Both the position numbers and the translations under genes were made by a program. A stretch of 64,000 nucleotides of DNA. Source: Bin87 sp965203985 (lineage in GTDB: Bacteria > Chloroflexota > Dehalococcoidia > Lucifugimonadales > UBA3495). The notes under the pieces were generated by a model, which made no database searches, was not told where the DNA came from, and saw only the letters and a list, made by a program, of their open reading frames with translations. This document shows positions 45,847 to 54,546 of this stretch, one piece after another; positions within the stretch are counted from its first letter, which is position 1, and each line of letters opens with the position of its first letter. The stretch is taken from NCBI GenBank assembly GCA_965203985.1, contig CBDBDS010000002.1, forward strand, positions 558,001 through 622,000. Direction: 5' to 3'.

Positions 45847-47262
45847 CTAGGCAAACTGATAGTCTCGCGAGGCGGCAATCAAGGTCAAGATCCTGCTCAC
45901 ATTGCGCAATGTGGCCCTGAATTCTTCGGGGGTGCTCCAGGCTAGATCGCCACATTTTTCGGCATGGGCGATCAATTCAGAGTGGGTGGCGCTACTGACT
46001 TCCAACGGTCCCATCGCATCGAGACAAGCTTCCACTATCGCCTGGGGGGAATGATCCCCATGCACATGCACATTCACCAACACCCGTTTGACGATAACCT
46101 GCACGCCGGGTAGTGAGATGTCTCCAAATATCCTCGCGGCAAAGTTCACCCGGCGCATCAAAACGCCGGGGTCGATCCATTCTGAGCCCGTGTGCCAACC
46201 CTCAACGCTGGGAGGATTGAGCAGCGCCTGTCCCTGCCAACCGCACTCCAACGCCAGATCGTTGAATCCTGGCTGGAAGCCTTTATAGTTGCCCGCCATA
46301 CGCACAGTGCCAACGATCAATTCAGCCGGGCTTTTCACCCGGGCGAAGCGGGCATTCTTGAAGAACTCTGAGTTGAACAACGCTCGCAATATAGACCGCA
46401 TGTCGCCACGGGATTCATTGTAGGCATCCGCCAACAACTCGATGGCTTCAGGGTCAACTGGTGGTGTAACGTTCCAAGTGGCGACATGGGGCTCGTCGGC
46501 GACGAAGAATCTGTAGAGGTGACGGGCCAGGAACCGGGCCGTAGCCGGTTGATCCGCAATAATGTCCACGATGTCTTCGCCATTGAAGTTCCCGGTATGC
46601 CCCAGGAAGGTCTTCTCCCGATCGTCGTGGTCCTCAGGTTTGTAGTCGAATAGCCAGTGGAAGCGACCGTAAGGATTACGGGGAATCTTCGGGGCAATCG
46701 ACCATCCGGTAAAGGCCCGGGCTGCCTCCCTGATATCATCCTCTGAGTAGTTGCCGACTCCGAGGGAGAAAAGCTCCAACAGCTCCCGCCCCCAGTTTTC
46801 ATTTATGGCGCCGTCACGATTTCCCTGGTTGTCCAACCAGAAGATCATGGCCGGCGACTTTGCTACCTCTACCAGCAGGTCGCGGTAAGTACCCAATCCG
46901 TATTCACGGAAGATGGCAATCTGGCGGGTCAGCTCCAGTGGGTTGTCCACCTTGGAGTTGCCGGTGGCGAACAGCTGATGCCAGAAGAGGGCCATCTTCT
47001 CTTCCAGAGGCCGTTTGGTGTTGATCATCCGGAACACCCAATTGGCCTGATTTATTGGCAGCGCCCCGGCCCCCTCATAACCCGGGAAGATCCGGTACAG
47101 CAGTTCGTCGTCGATGGCCGGCTGCCGCTCTGGAGACAGAAGCTCCTCGACCACGGCTTCGTAGCCTTTGGAGACCCGCTCCTCCAGTTCCTCACGGGTA
47201 TCACCGAAGCCTGCCCGTCTCATTAGATGGGCCATCAATCGAATGTCTTCTTGGTGGGGCAT
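45847..47262 (-). CDS. DUF1800 family protein
   Basis: 471 residues from ATG 47262, chosen because GGAGAGGCGG precedes it; the frame is open 87 bases further. DUF1800 features: HLMRRAGFGDTREELEE at the N-terminus, EKMALFWHQLFATGN (about residues 87-101), NENWGRELLELFSLGVGNYS (about 155-174), EAARAFTGW, and LAVRPPVEGWHTGSEW-like LNPPSVEGWHTGSEW near the C-terminus. Function is unknown. It is nearly always paired with DUF1501, as here (35 bases apart). No export signal seen. Confidence 0.88.
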   Translation of the reverse strand: MPHQEDIRLMAHLMRRAGFGDTREELEERVSKGYEAVVEELLSPERQPAIDDELLYRIFPGYEGAGALPINQANWVFRMINTKRPLEEKMALFWHQLFATGNSKVDNPLELTRQIAIFREYGLGTYRDLLVEVAKSPAMIFWLDNQGNRDGAINENWGRELLELFSLGVGNYSEDDIREAARAFTGWSIAPKIPRNPYGRFHWLFDYKPEDHDDREKTFLGHTGNFNGEDIVDIIADQPATARFLARHLYRFFVADEPHVATWNVTPPVDPEAIELLADAYNESRGDMRSILRALFNSEFFKNARFARVKSPAELIVGTVRMAGNYKGFQPGFNDLALECGWQGQALLNPPSVEGWHTGSEWIDPGVLMRRVNFAARIFGDISLPGVQVIVKRVLVNVHVHGDHSPQAIVEACLDAMGPLEVSSATHSELIAHAEKCGDLAWSTPEEFRATLRNVSRILTLIAASRDYQFA

Positions 47263-47430
47263 TGCCGCCTCTCCGTTTATCGAGCCCAGAACGCTAAGCC
47301 AGGCGCCGCTCCGCAACATATTAGGATTGGCCAAGTCGAATGTCAACAAAAAGCCGTGACAGGTAACCGTTCAGAGTTGACGAGGCGAATTTGCCGGGTC
47401 CACGGTCCCGCTGAAAAACCTTGGCGCCCA

Positions 47431-47553
47431 AGCTTGGATCCACCGAAGGGAAACGTCGGCGGTAGTCGGACGCGGGATGAAGGGTCAGGGAACGGGCTGG
47501 CGAGGACCTGATGCCGATGAAATGGACGATGCGGGATGTGGACGCCACGCCAG
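47431..47553 (-). repeat. Solo IS1380-type 3' tail
   Basis: The complement of this stretch matches the 3' non-coding tail of the IS1380 element, including CCCGTTCCCTGACCC and TTCCCTTCGGTGGAT at its end (compare 8137-8256 and 40190-40279). No transposase sequence remains. The matching order shows the element was inserted in the opposite direction. Confidence 0.7.
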
Positions 47554-47589
47554 GGGGTGTTTGCCTCTGCGGGATGACCCTGCTCCCAT

Positions 47590-48671
47590 GTGATTTGGAC
47601 GATCGTGCCCAGGGCGATCTCGGTGCTGGCCAGTTACGATGTCGAGCGCCGTTCCATACCCGACCGGACCAGGGCGGAGCAATTTGTCCCGCGCGGTTTG
47701 CCGGCGTCTCGCACCGCGTACCCGCTGTTCGCGTTTCTGGTTCCGACAGCCGCATTGGCCGAAGCGGGCGATCCCTACCGGTATCCTCATGGCGACACCG
47801 CCCAAGTCCTTGATGCCATCGTTAACCGGTTGCGGCCCCTGGTCGATACGCTGACCCGGGACGCCCCCACATCGGGGCAAACAGACAACTCTTGGTATGC
47901 CGTTGCTCCACTTCTGTTGGACGGCGCGTCCCCGGACTCCGTCACATGGATGCGGCAATATCCAGATAGCGGACATCGCTCCGCCGATACGGACAATGGC
48001 GAGCACACCGTATGGAGCGATCTCGTCGCCATCGTGTCGGACCAATTGGCACAAAGATTGGCTAACCTGGCATCTTTGGGACGCGCTCCGGAAGATCTGG
48101 CGGAGAGGCTGGCGCTGCTCGCGTTGGCTTCACCGGCCAACGCGTCGCTACGCGCTCTGTCCAGAGTTACTGCTATGCCACCCTCCAGTCCTGAATTGAA
48201 ACGGGAAGCATTGCAGGCTGCGTGGGGATTCCGCTCCTTCTTCCGGTCTCCCACGTCCGAGGGGCTGCTCCAAAACGTGTACAGCCCTTCCATCTCCGCC
48301 AACGCCGGAACGTATCTGCAAAGGGTGCTGGCATACTGTATGGGGAAGGTGCTCTATATCTTCATCGCGAGCTACTGGTGGATCCAAGGTCATATTTCCC
48401 GAACACTCATCGAGAGATAATGAACCGTATCGAAACGCTGTCGCTAAACCAAAGCGATCAAGATGTAGCCACAGTGGCAAAACGAGTGGTAGAAACCTTG
48501 GGAATGGAACTGAGCGGGACTGTTTCAGACCTCGAGCGCGATGCTAAAACGTTTCGTGGGAAGGTCGGTGATGGCGTCACTAAATTCCTTACGCTCGTGG
48601 GTATCATGCGCGGCGTTGAATTTCCTAAAGGATCACTTTCCCGGTGGATAGCTCCACCGCAAAGAGGTTGA
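47590..48671 (+). pseudogene. Hypothetical protein, one frameshift
   Basis: The first frame (47590-48350) gives a natural-looking Ala/Leu-rich protein (NSWYAVAPLLLDGASPDSVT, LVAIVSDQLAQRLANLASLG, AWGFRSFFRSPTSEGLLQNV). A one-base shift near 48355 leads to the rest: LYLHRELLVDPRSYFPNTHR, METLSLNQSDQDVATVAKRV-like helices and LERDAKTFRGKVGDGVTKFL to 48671. Joined, it would be about 360 residues. I do not recognise the family. The 5' end lies close to a solo insertion-element tail, so the N-terminus may also be disturbed. Confidence 0.45.
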
Positions 48672-48702
48672 TGTCAACTCGCCCTCTGAAGGCGGGCATG
48701 AG

Positions 48703-50187
48703 TCAATGCGCCGACGCATCCCTCGCCCCCAAATCCCCCGCAATCCCCTCCAGCTGTTCCAGCGCCGCTCGCAGGTCTTCCATGATCTCCTCGGCGATCT
48801 GGTCGGGCGGCGGCAGGTTTTCGGAGTCCCCCAGGCTTTCGACGCGGAGCCAGAAGATGTCCAGGTTGGCCTTGTCCCGATGGGTCAACTCCTCGTAGGT
48901 GAAACGACGGAACCCCTCGGACTCCGCCCGCTGCGTCCGGTCGTCGGCGCGGTAGCAGGACACGAAATCGTCCAGGTGCGCCCTACTCAGCGGGTTGGTT
49001 TGCAGCGTGAAGCGCCGGTTGGTGCGCAGGTCGTAGATCCAAAGGTGGCGCGTCCACGGCGTTTCGCTGGCCGGCCGGCGGTCGAAGAACAGCACGTTGG
49101 CCTTGACTCCCCGGGCGTAGAACACGCCGGTGGGCAGCCGCAGCAGGGTATGGGCGTCGCACTCGTGGAGCAGCCGGCGGCGGACGGTCTCGCCGGCGCC
49201 GCCCTCGAACAGCACGTTGTCGGGCAGCACGATGGCCGCGCGGCCGTTCATCTTCAGCAGCGCCCGGACATGCTGCAGGAAGCTGAGTTGGCGGTTGCTG
49301 GTGGTGGCCCAGAGTCGGGACGCTCCACCGTCAGGCTCGGCCGCTCCGTCCGGCCCTCCTCGTCGACGAAGGTCAGCGTGGATGTACGGCCGAAGGGCGG
49401 GTTGGTCAGCACCATGTCGTAGTTGACGCCGCGCGGCGCGCGCAGGCTGTCGTCCACCACGATGTTCGGGTTGTCACCGCCGATGCTGTGGAGGTACAGG
49501 TTCATCATGCCGAGACGCGCCGCGCTGTCCACGATCTCCCACCCGTGCGGCGCGTCGTTCTGCAGGTGGTCCTTCTGCTCCTGGTTCATGGTCGGGTAAT
49601 GCTGCACGATGTAGTCGTGGGCGACCAGCAGGAACCCGCCGGTGCCGCAGGCCGGGTCGCAGATAGTGGCGTCCGGCCCCGGCCGCATCACGTCCACGAT
49701 GGCCTGAATCAGCGGACGCGGCGTGAAGTACTGCCCGGCACTGGTCTTCACGTCCTGGGCGTTGCGCTCCAGCAGCGACTCGCAGGCGTCGCCCTTCACG
49801 TCGGCGCTGAGGCCGTGCCAGTTCTTGCTGTCGATGAGGCCATACACCAGCCGGGTCAGCATGGCCGGTTCCTGGATTCTGTTCTGGGCCTTGCTGAAAA
49901 TCACCCCCCAGCGTGCCCGGCTGGTAGGACAGGGTTTCCAGGATGTAGCGGTAGTGGATGTCCAGCCCCGCGCCGTCGCGAGCCAGCAGGCTGGGCCAGT
50001 CGCAGTCCATGGGCATGGGTGGCGGCTGATAGTCGGGCAGCATCGTGTAGGGCGGCAGGGTCAACTCGTGCATCATCTTGAGGAAGATGAGGCAGGTAAG
50101 CTGCGCCAGGTAGTCGCCGTAAGACAGGCCGGCGCTGCGCAGCACGTCGCAGTAGTTCCACAACTTCTGTCCGGTGGCGGTGGTCAT
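48703..50187 (-). pseudogene. hsdM: Type I restriction-modification M subunit, two frameshifts
   Basis: N-terminal helical part from 50187 (TGQKLWNYCDVLRSAGLSYG, CLIFLKMMHEL). The first break is at the six-base C-run near 49905, where removing one base restores TLG-VIFSKAQNRIQEP. The AdoMet site ATICDPACGTGGFLLVAHD and the NPPF motif (DMVLTNPPFGRTS) follow in the middle frame. A second one-base shift near 49310 leads to the end (MNGRAAIVLPDNVLFEGGAG; LWIYDLRTNRRFTL). All functional motifs are present, so only the frame is lost. Last gene of the Type I operon; about 495 residues if repaired. Confidence 0.87.
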
Positions 50188-50210
50188 GGTCCGAACCCCA
50201 CTGTTGATTC

Positions 50211-50323
50211 GTCAGAATCAGGATTCACAGGATTCGTGGATTATAAGGCTTGGGAAATGACGCTCGCGGGGGGTGTTGCCCCAACCCTGTCAATCCTGAA
50301 ATCCGGTAAATCCTGCTTCTGAC
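50211..50323. repeat. Inverted repeat with GTCAGAATCAGGATT / AATCCTGCTTCTGAC arms
   Basis: The left arm GTCAGAATCAGGATTCACAG starts at 50211. The right arm ends AATCCTGCTTCTGAC at 50323; its complement GTCAGAAGCAGGATTTACCG aligns with the left arm with few changes. Several AATCCTG/CAGGATT words repeat inside both arms. It fills the gap between hsdS and hsdM. Repeats built of these words are, as far as I recall, scattered over many unrelated bacterial genomes. Confidence 0.65.
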
Positions 50324-50327
50324 ATTT

Positions 50328-51042
50328 TCAGGCCGGCGCCTTCGTACGCCGCCGTGCCGGCTGTTTCTTGCCGGCGGACGCCGCCGCCTGCTCCGCCTCG
50401 CGCTGGGCGCGGATGCGTTCCAGCAGCACGGACGCCGGCTCGTCGTCGGGGTCTGGGGGGCCAGTTCGCCGGCAAAGGCGCGTTTGAGGATGCTCTGGCG
50501 CAGGCGCTCGGCCCGTTGCCGGCTGGCCTCCACCGCCGCCTCGGCCCGCTGGATAACCGACAGCCGCCGCTCCACCTCGCACGATGCGGCGCTGCTCGGC
50601 GAGGGAGGGAGAGGGACGGGCATTTGCTTAACATCGGTTCCTGAGACGCCTGCCTGCCCCGCAGTGGTTCGGACTCGACCACTCAGAAACACTCTTGAAT
50701 GGCCGGAATTTGCCGCGATTTGTACGAACTCGGGCAATGCGCCGTTCTCAAGTAAGACGGCACGGATTAGTTTGTCGGGGTGCAAGGTTTTCTGGTTGAG
50801 TTGTGGCACAACCCCACAGATGAAAAACGCGTATAACCCTTGCGAACCTCGCCGTAATTCCTGACCTGCGAGGCGTCCATAAGGCCGGTTCCTGCCTCGA
50901 CCGCCGCCATAGGGACGAATGAAACCAACGAATCGTCGGTGACTTGGTTGGTGGAGGTGCGAGGGTTAACAGCGCATACATCGGCGAGAGCTGCGACTGT
51001 CCACCCGTGAGGCAGCCCCTGCTGTTGAGAATACCATGTCAT
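50328..51042 (-). pseudogene. hsdS: Type I restriction-modification S subunit, deleted and frameshifted
   Basis: Starts at 51042 (MTWYSQQQGLPHGWTVAALA) with a 4-bp overlap with the preceding hicA frame. The first target-recognition part ends at EVRKGYTRF and then passes, out of frame, to the end of the recognition region (LNQKTLHPDKLIRAVLLENG; VRTTAGQAGVSGTDVKQMPV). Most of the middle is missing. The conserved spacer helix follows (EVERRLSVIQRAEAAVEASR, QSILKRAFAGELAP), and a six-base C-run near 50458, one C short, shifts the frame again before DPDDEPASVLLERI. It cannot make a normal specificity subunit. Confidence 0.82.
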
Positions 51043-51284
51043 CGGCCGAACAGTTCCCGCATCAATTCGTCCTTTGCAATCTCCAGATATTAGGCCACGT
51101 CATCGAGAATACCGTCCAAGGTGCCGACTCTCAGCGGGTTGTGTCGGGGAACTGCGACATGATGGTCATAGCCCATGACGCTGCTGGTCAGCCACATGAG
51201 GCTGCCCCTCTGCCGCGCTAATGTGTAGCCGTAACGTCGTCGCAACAGCGCGACGAGCTCCATACCGGAAAGGTCACGAGGCAT
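51039..51284 (-). pseudogene. HicA-like toxin, catalytic His lost and early stop
   Basis: From ATG 51284: MPRDLSGMELVALLRRRYGY, then RQRGSLMWLTS and HHVAVPRHNPLRVGTLDGIL, the standard HicA order. Two defects are visible. The catalytic GSH motif reads GSL. A TAA at 51090 interrupts DDVA-stop-YLEIAKDELMRELFGR, after which the frame runs on to a TGA at 51039 that overlaps the hsdS start (ATGA). The longer frame and the perfect overlap show that the stop is a later mutation. If translated, the product would be a 64-residue inactive toxin. Confidence 0.8.
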
Positions 51285-51286
51285 CC

Positions 51287-51499
51287 TCACACGGGTATGA
51301 CCTGATTCTGGACCAGGTGAATGCGAATCGCCTCGGGGGCTTGCCCGTCGTCGAAGTAGCACAGCACGGCGTCGCGCATCATATATTTCAAGTGCTCCCA
51401 GTCGTCGCCCTCGGTGAAGATGCTGTAACCGATGGCGCGGGCCGTGTAGCCGCCCTGGGGATCTTCCCGCACCTGGAATGCTATTTCTCCATCTGGCAT
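51287..51499 (-). CDS. HicB-like antitoxin (short, partner of the inactive HicA)
   Basis: 70 residues (MPDGEIAFQVREDPQGGYTA, DDWEHLKYMMRDAVLCYFDD). This small partial-RNaseH-fold protein is the regular partner of HicA proteins that start MPRDLSG, and the hicA frame begins two bases after its stop. No C-terminal DNA-binding domain is present. Because the adjacent HicA is inactive, it is now an orphan antitoxin. Confidence 0.75.
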   Translation of the reverse strand: MPDGEIAFQVREDPQGGYTARAIGYSIFTEGDDWEHLKYMMRDAVLCYFDDGQAPEAIRIHLVQNQVIPV

Positions 51500-51544
51500 G
51501 ACAGCCCTCCGGTCATTTTTGCCGGGCCGGATTCTTCCATTGCG

Positions 51545-51745
51545 CTAAAGGTAGCCTAGAGTACCGTTCTTTTCGGCCTCCAGCACTTCCTCTTTGAAGA
51601 AGTCCAGCCGGCCGGCTTTGACGTCCTCCTCGATTTGTCGGTCCCAGGGGTCTTCTTCCAATTTGTCCAGCCACTTCATCAGTTCGGCGTATTCGGCTGC
51701 GGTCAGGTTCAGAATGGCTTGCTGTATTTCTGCAACGGTGGTCAT
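51545..51745 (-). CDS. Small antitoxin-like protein without visible toxin
   Basis: 66 residues, mostly helical and acidic (LTAAEYAELMKWLDKLEEDP, WDRQIEEDVKAGRLDFFKEE). The pattern matches short antitoxins that usually precede RelE/ParE-type toxins, with the ending 'D..AGKLD.L..EA'. No such toxin follows; the next 45 bases lead straight to the HicB-like gene. Probably the survivor of a broken pair. Confidence 0.6.
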   Translation of the reverse strand: MTTVAEIQQAILNLTAAEYAELMKWLDKLEEDPWDRQIEEDVKAGRLDFFKEEVLEAEKNGTLGYL

Positions 51746-51760
51746 GGTCTATGCTCCCCA

Positions 51761-51991
51761 TCAGGGATGCGCCGGCGCCGGGATTTCCACCTCCACTTCC
51801 ACGGCCACGTTCAGCGGTTCGGGGATGGTCTCGCCGTGTTCGGCCATCAGTTCGAGGTGGTACTTTGCGGCGTCGGTGATCAGGGCTATCGCTTCCTCGC
51901 GAGTATCCCCCACGGCCACACAGCCGGGCAGGTCGGGCAGATAGGCCCCGAAGCTGGTAGGCCCTTGCTCAATTATCGCCAGGTACTTCAT
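51761..51991 (-). CDS. hicB: HicB antitoxin (second copy in hicB-hicA-hicB)
   Basis: 76 residues from ATG 51991, overlapping the hicA stop by four bases (ATGA). HicB family pattern: MKYLAIIEQGPTSFGAYLPD, LPGCVAVGDTREEAIALITD, and an acidic VAVEVEVEIPAPA tail. The frame is open further upstream, but the ATG at the overlap is the natural start. HicB binds HicA and represses the operon; this short form lacks an HTH. Confidence 0.85.
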   Translation of the reverse strand: MKYLAIIEQGPTSFGAYLPDLPGCVAVGDTREEAIALITDAAKYHLELMAEHGETIPEPLNVAVEVEVEIPAPAHP

Positions 51992-52194
51992 CTGTTTTGA
52001 CCTCCCGCCAGCCCCGCTTGACGCAGAATGCTGGCCCAAGTGCCCGGTGGAACGTCGGACCCAAGATGCCCCGCAATGGTAACCGTTCCCGGCTTTTCGG
52101 GGTGATGATATTGGCGGTGACTGCCGTTGGTTCTTACGTGATACCAGCCATCCCGTTCAACGATACGGATTGCTTCCCTAACCTTGGGCGGCAT
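51988..52194 (-). CDS. hicA: HicA mRNA-interferase toxin
   Basis: 68 residues: KVREAIRIVERDGWYHVRTN, then GSHRQYHHPEKPGTVTIAGH with the catalytic His intact. HicA fold is a dsRBD-like domain that cleaves mRNA. It lies two bases after one hicB and overlaps the next hicB by four bases, so one toxin has an antitoxin on each side. Length and motifs are normal and it should be functional. Confidence 0.88.
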   Translation of the reverse strand: MPPKVREAIRIVERDGWYHVRTNGSHRQYHHPEKPGTVTIAGHLGSDVPPGTWASILRQAGLAGGQNR

Positions 52195-52196
52195 GG

Positions 52197-52427
52197 TTAC
52201 GACGCAGCCGGCGCCGGGACTTCCACTTCCACCTCCACGGCGGTGTAGATCGGTTCCGGGACTTGTTCGCCGTCCTCAACCATTCCTTCCAAGTGGAAAG
52301 CGGCGGCTTCCTGAATGAGGTCCCGGGTTTCCTCAAAGGTGCCGGCGGCGGCGATGCAACCGGGCAGTTCGGGCAGGTGCGCCGAATAACCGGCGCCGGT
52401 TTTGGCAATTAGCGCCACGTATTTCAC
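52197..52427 (-). CDS. hicB: HicB antitoxin (first copy)
   Basis: 76 residues from GTG 52427 (VKYVALIAKTGAGYSAHLPE), chosen because AGGAG lies eight bases upstream; the frame is open eight codons earlier. ELPGCIAAAGTFEETRDLIQ and the acidic end VEVEVEVPAPAAS match the other hicB at 51761. The two hicB proteins are alike in length and ending, so they probably arose by duplication. Lies 20 bases after doc. Confidence 0.85.
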   Translation of the reverse strand: MKYVALIAKTGAGYSAHLPELPGCIAAAGTFEETRDLIQEAAAFHLEGMVEDGEQVPEPIYTAVEVEVEVPAPAAS

Positions 52428-52447
52428 GGGCTGTACTCCTGATGGGT

Positions 52448-52834
52448 TCACGCCGCCGGCAACGGATGAACGTGCTCGGTGAGCCAGTCCACCAACTCTG
52501 AGAACCGGAACGAGTTGGTATCGAACAGATCCATGAAGTGCCTGTGCGCCTCAATGCCGTCGCAATCGATGAAGTAACCGTTCATCAGGAAGAACGTGTC
52601 AGCCGCGGCGAAGGCCACGCGCTTGTTGCCGTCCACAAACGGGTGGTTCATTGCCAAGCTTTCCATGAGGGCTGCAGCTTCTTCTATGATGCCGTCATAG
52701 TAACCAATCTGTGGTCTCATAACGGCTGACTCCAGGGCACCCATGTCGCGTATTCCGGCCGCACCTCCGGTCTCGTCGATCAAAATCTCATGCATGGTGA
52801 GAAGCGTTCCGACGGTGGGATACCTGTGCGTCAT
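52448..52834 (-). CDS. doc: Doc/Fic-domain toxin
   Basis: 128 residues with the Doc active-site motif HPFVDGNKR (residues 64-72). Upstream lie GAAGIRDMGALESAVMRPQI and LMESLAMN, typical for Doc. Doc phosphorylates EF-Tu and stops translation. The start overlaps the preceding small gene by four bases, which marks that gene as its antitoxin. All catalytic residues are present. Confidence 0.88.
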   Translation of the reverse strand: MTHRYPTVGTLLTMHEILIDETGGAAGIRDMGALESAVMRPQIGYYDGIIEEAAALMESLAMNHPFVDGNKRVAFAAADTFFLMNGYFIDCDGIEAHRHFMDLFDTNSFRFSELVDWLTEHVHPLPAA

Positions 52835-53058
52835 TGGGCCAGCAGCTCGTAGAGACGCCGGTTACGCTCCAGGCTCTGCCGGAAGTGCGCGATCGCGTCG
52901 GGCTGCGCTTCATTACCGGTTTTGCATTCGACGTAAATGCGCAGCGCATCTTCCAACGCCGCCTCAAAATCTCGCCCTTCAGCGTGGGCTATCTCTCTAA
53001 TAGAGGCCAGTAACTCAGGTGGAGCCTGACCGGAGAATTGCTCTTTCGCGGTAACCAT
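52831..53058 (-). CDS. Antitoxin of the Doc toxin
   Basis: 75 residues (APPELLASIREIAHAEGRDF, EAALEDALRIYVECKTGNEA). It is helical and acidic, with an N-terminal stretch that may be ribbon-helix-helix-like. The 4-bp overlap with doc supports the antitoxin assignment; it is not a Phd homologue I can recognise. Confidence 0.65.
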   Translation of the reverse strand: MVTAKEQFSGQAPPELLASIREIAHAEGRDFEAALEDALRIYVECKTGNEAQPDAIAHFRQSLERNRRLYELLAQ

Positions 53059-53127
53059 CTGGTTTTCTCCCGTATCAACGTCATACCATTCTGCGGGTGA
53101 CCCCGTGGGCTGGTCAAGACAGGTCGC

Positions 53128-54402
53128 CTACCGCACCAGCTCCAGGTTCAGCTCGTCGATGATGGGTTGCAGGTCGTCGCCGAACACGGTATAGGCTCCC
53201 ATGATGCCGCCCCACTGGTTGAAGGGCGCGTACTGAAAGTCGCCCGGCTCGATGCTGACGCCGCCGGCGATGTGGTCGCGGATGGCCTCCAGCCATTGCC
53301 GCTGCTCGGCGGTGAACTCCCGGCCGGCGGTTTCCTGCATGGCCAGCCAGCCCTCGAAACTATGGTTCACATGGTCGGCGAAGGGGGCCAGTTCGTCGGC
53401 GTCGCCGATGGCGTAGCGCACCAGCGCGACGATGTCCGCCAACTGACGCTGGCCGGAGCCGCGCACGCGGGACTCGTCCAGCCGTTGGTAGGCTTGCCAC
53501 AGCCGTTCCGTCGTCCACGACCGGGGCGGCGCCTGCAGCGTGTCAGCCAGCGCGCGGATGTCGTCGTAGCGCAACCGCTGCCGGTAGGGCCGCTCGTACA
53601 GCACCTGCAGCGCGGTGATCTCGTCCCGGTTGTCCTCGATGAACCGGCGGAACGACCGGGTATCGTCGCGGGCGGCGTCCTCGGTGAACCCGGCTTCCAG
53701 CACCACGTCCTTGCTGACGGTGTCGATAGTCTGCTCGTATGATTGGTGAATTGTTTCGAGACGCTGTCGCAGGTCGGGGTTTGACGCGAAGGGCACGGCA
53801 GCCGCTTCCCGCAGTTGCGCCTCCGCCTGGGCGATGGCTTCGGGCGGCGGTTCGTCCAGGCCGGTGGCATCACGGGCCGCCTCGATGGCCGCATCGGGAT
53901 CGGTGGCGCGGATCAGGCCGGCAATGAGAGATTGCAGGGGCACGCCGTTGGCGGCCGTTTCGATGGACTCCCGCTCCGCCGGCGAAATCTTGTGGGACAG
54001 CCGCGCTAGCCGGCTCGCCAGCGATGATAGGTGGTCCGGTTCGCGGCTGCCCATGGCGATCAGGTCCAGCAGCCGCCCGAATGACACCGTGGGTTCCCGC
54101 TCCAGCGAGTAGGAGTCGGACATCTCCGTCTCGGTAACGCCCACCGCGTCCACGACGACGAAGTGGTGCTTGTTCGCCGCGTCCGGCGTCACGGCGTTGA
54201 ACTCCGTGGGCGAGATGACACGCACGCCGCGGCCCTTCATCTGCTCGAAGAAGTTGCGGCTCTGCACGTTGCGCATGAAGAACACGATCTCCACAGGCTT
54301 GATGTCCGTCCCCGTGGCAATCATGTCCACGGTGACCACAATGCGCGGGTTGAACCCAGTCCGAAAGTCCCGGATCAATTGCTCGGGGGCATGTTCCCGG
54401 AG
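53128..54402 (-). pseudogene. hsdR: Type I restriction-modification R subunit, C-terminal half only
   Basis: Homology starts at about 54400 (APEQLIRDFRTGFNPRIVVT) and includes the helicase end (VDMIATGTDIKPVEIVFFMR; FFEQMKGRGVRVISP, motif VI) and the C-terminal HsdR helical domain to the stop (AGGVSIEPGDFQYAPFNQWG). The N-terminal nuclease, Walker A and DEAD-box parts (over 500 residues) are absent. Upstream of the junction lies a diverged 62-bp repeat and an IS701-like remnant, which may have caused the loss. First gene of the Type I operon; not functional. Confidence 0.87.
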
Positions 54403-54546
54403 TGTGGGGGCACCCACTGGACATGGGCGGGATGCGTATCCAACGCTTGTATCCGTTGCTGCTATCAATGTTGATGTGCGCTCAACGAAATGATGATCCG
54501 CTTGCTACGGACGATCGTCGAGGAGGCGTTGCGCCAACAGCGCCAC

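Noticed and set aside
50211..50323. CRISPR array
   Set aside because: The repeated words form one inverted repeat, with no regular direct repeats and spacers; no array is seen anywhere in the window.
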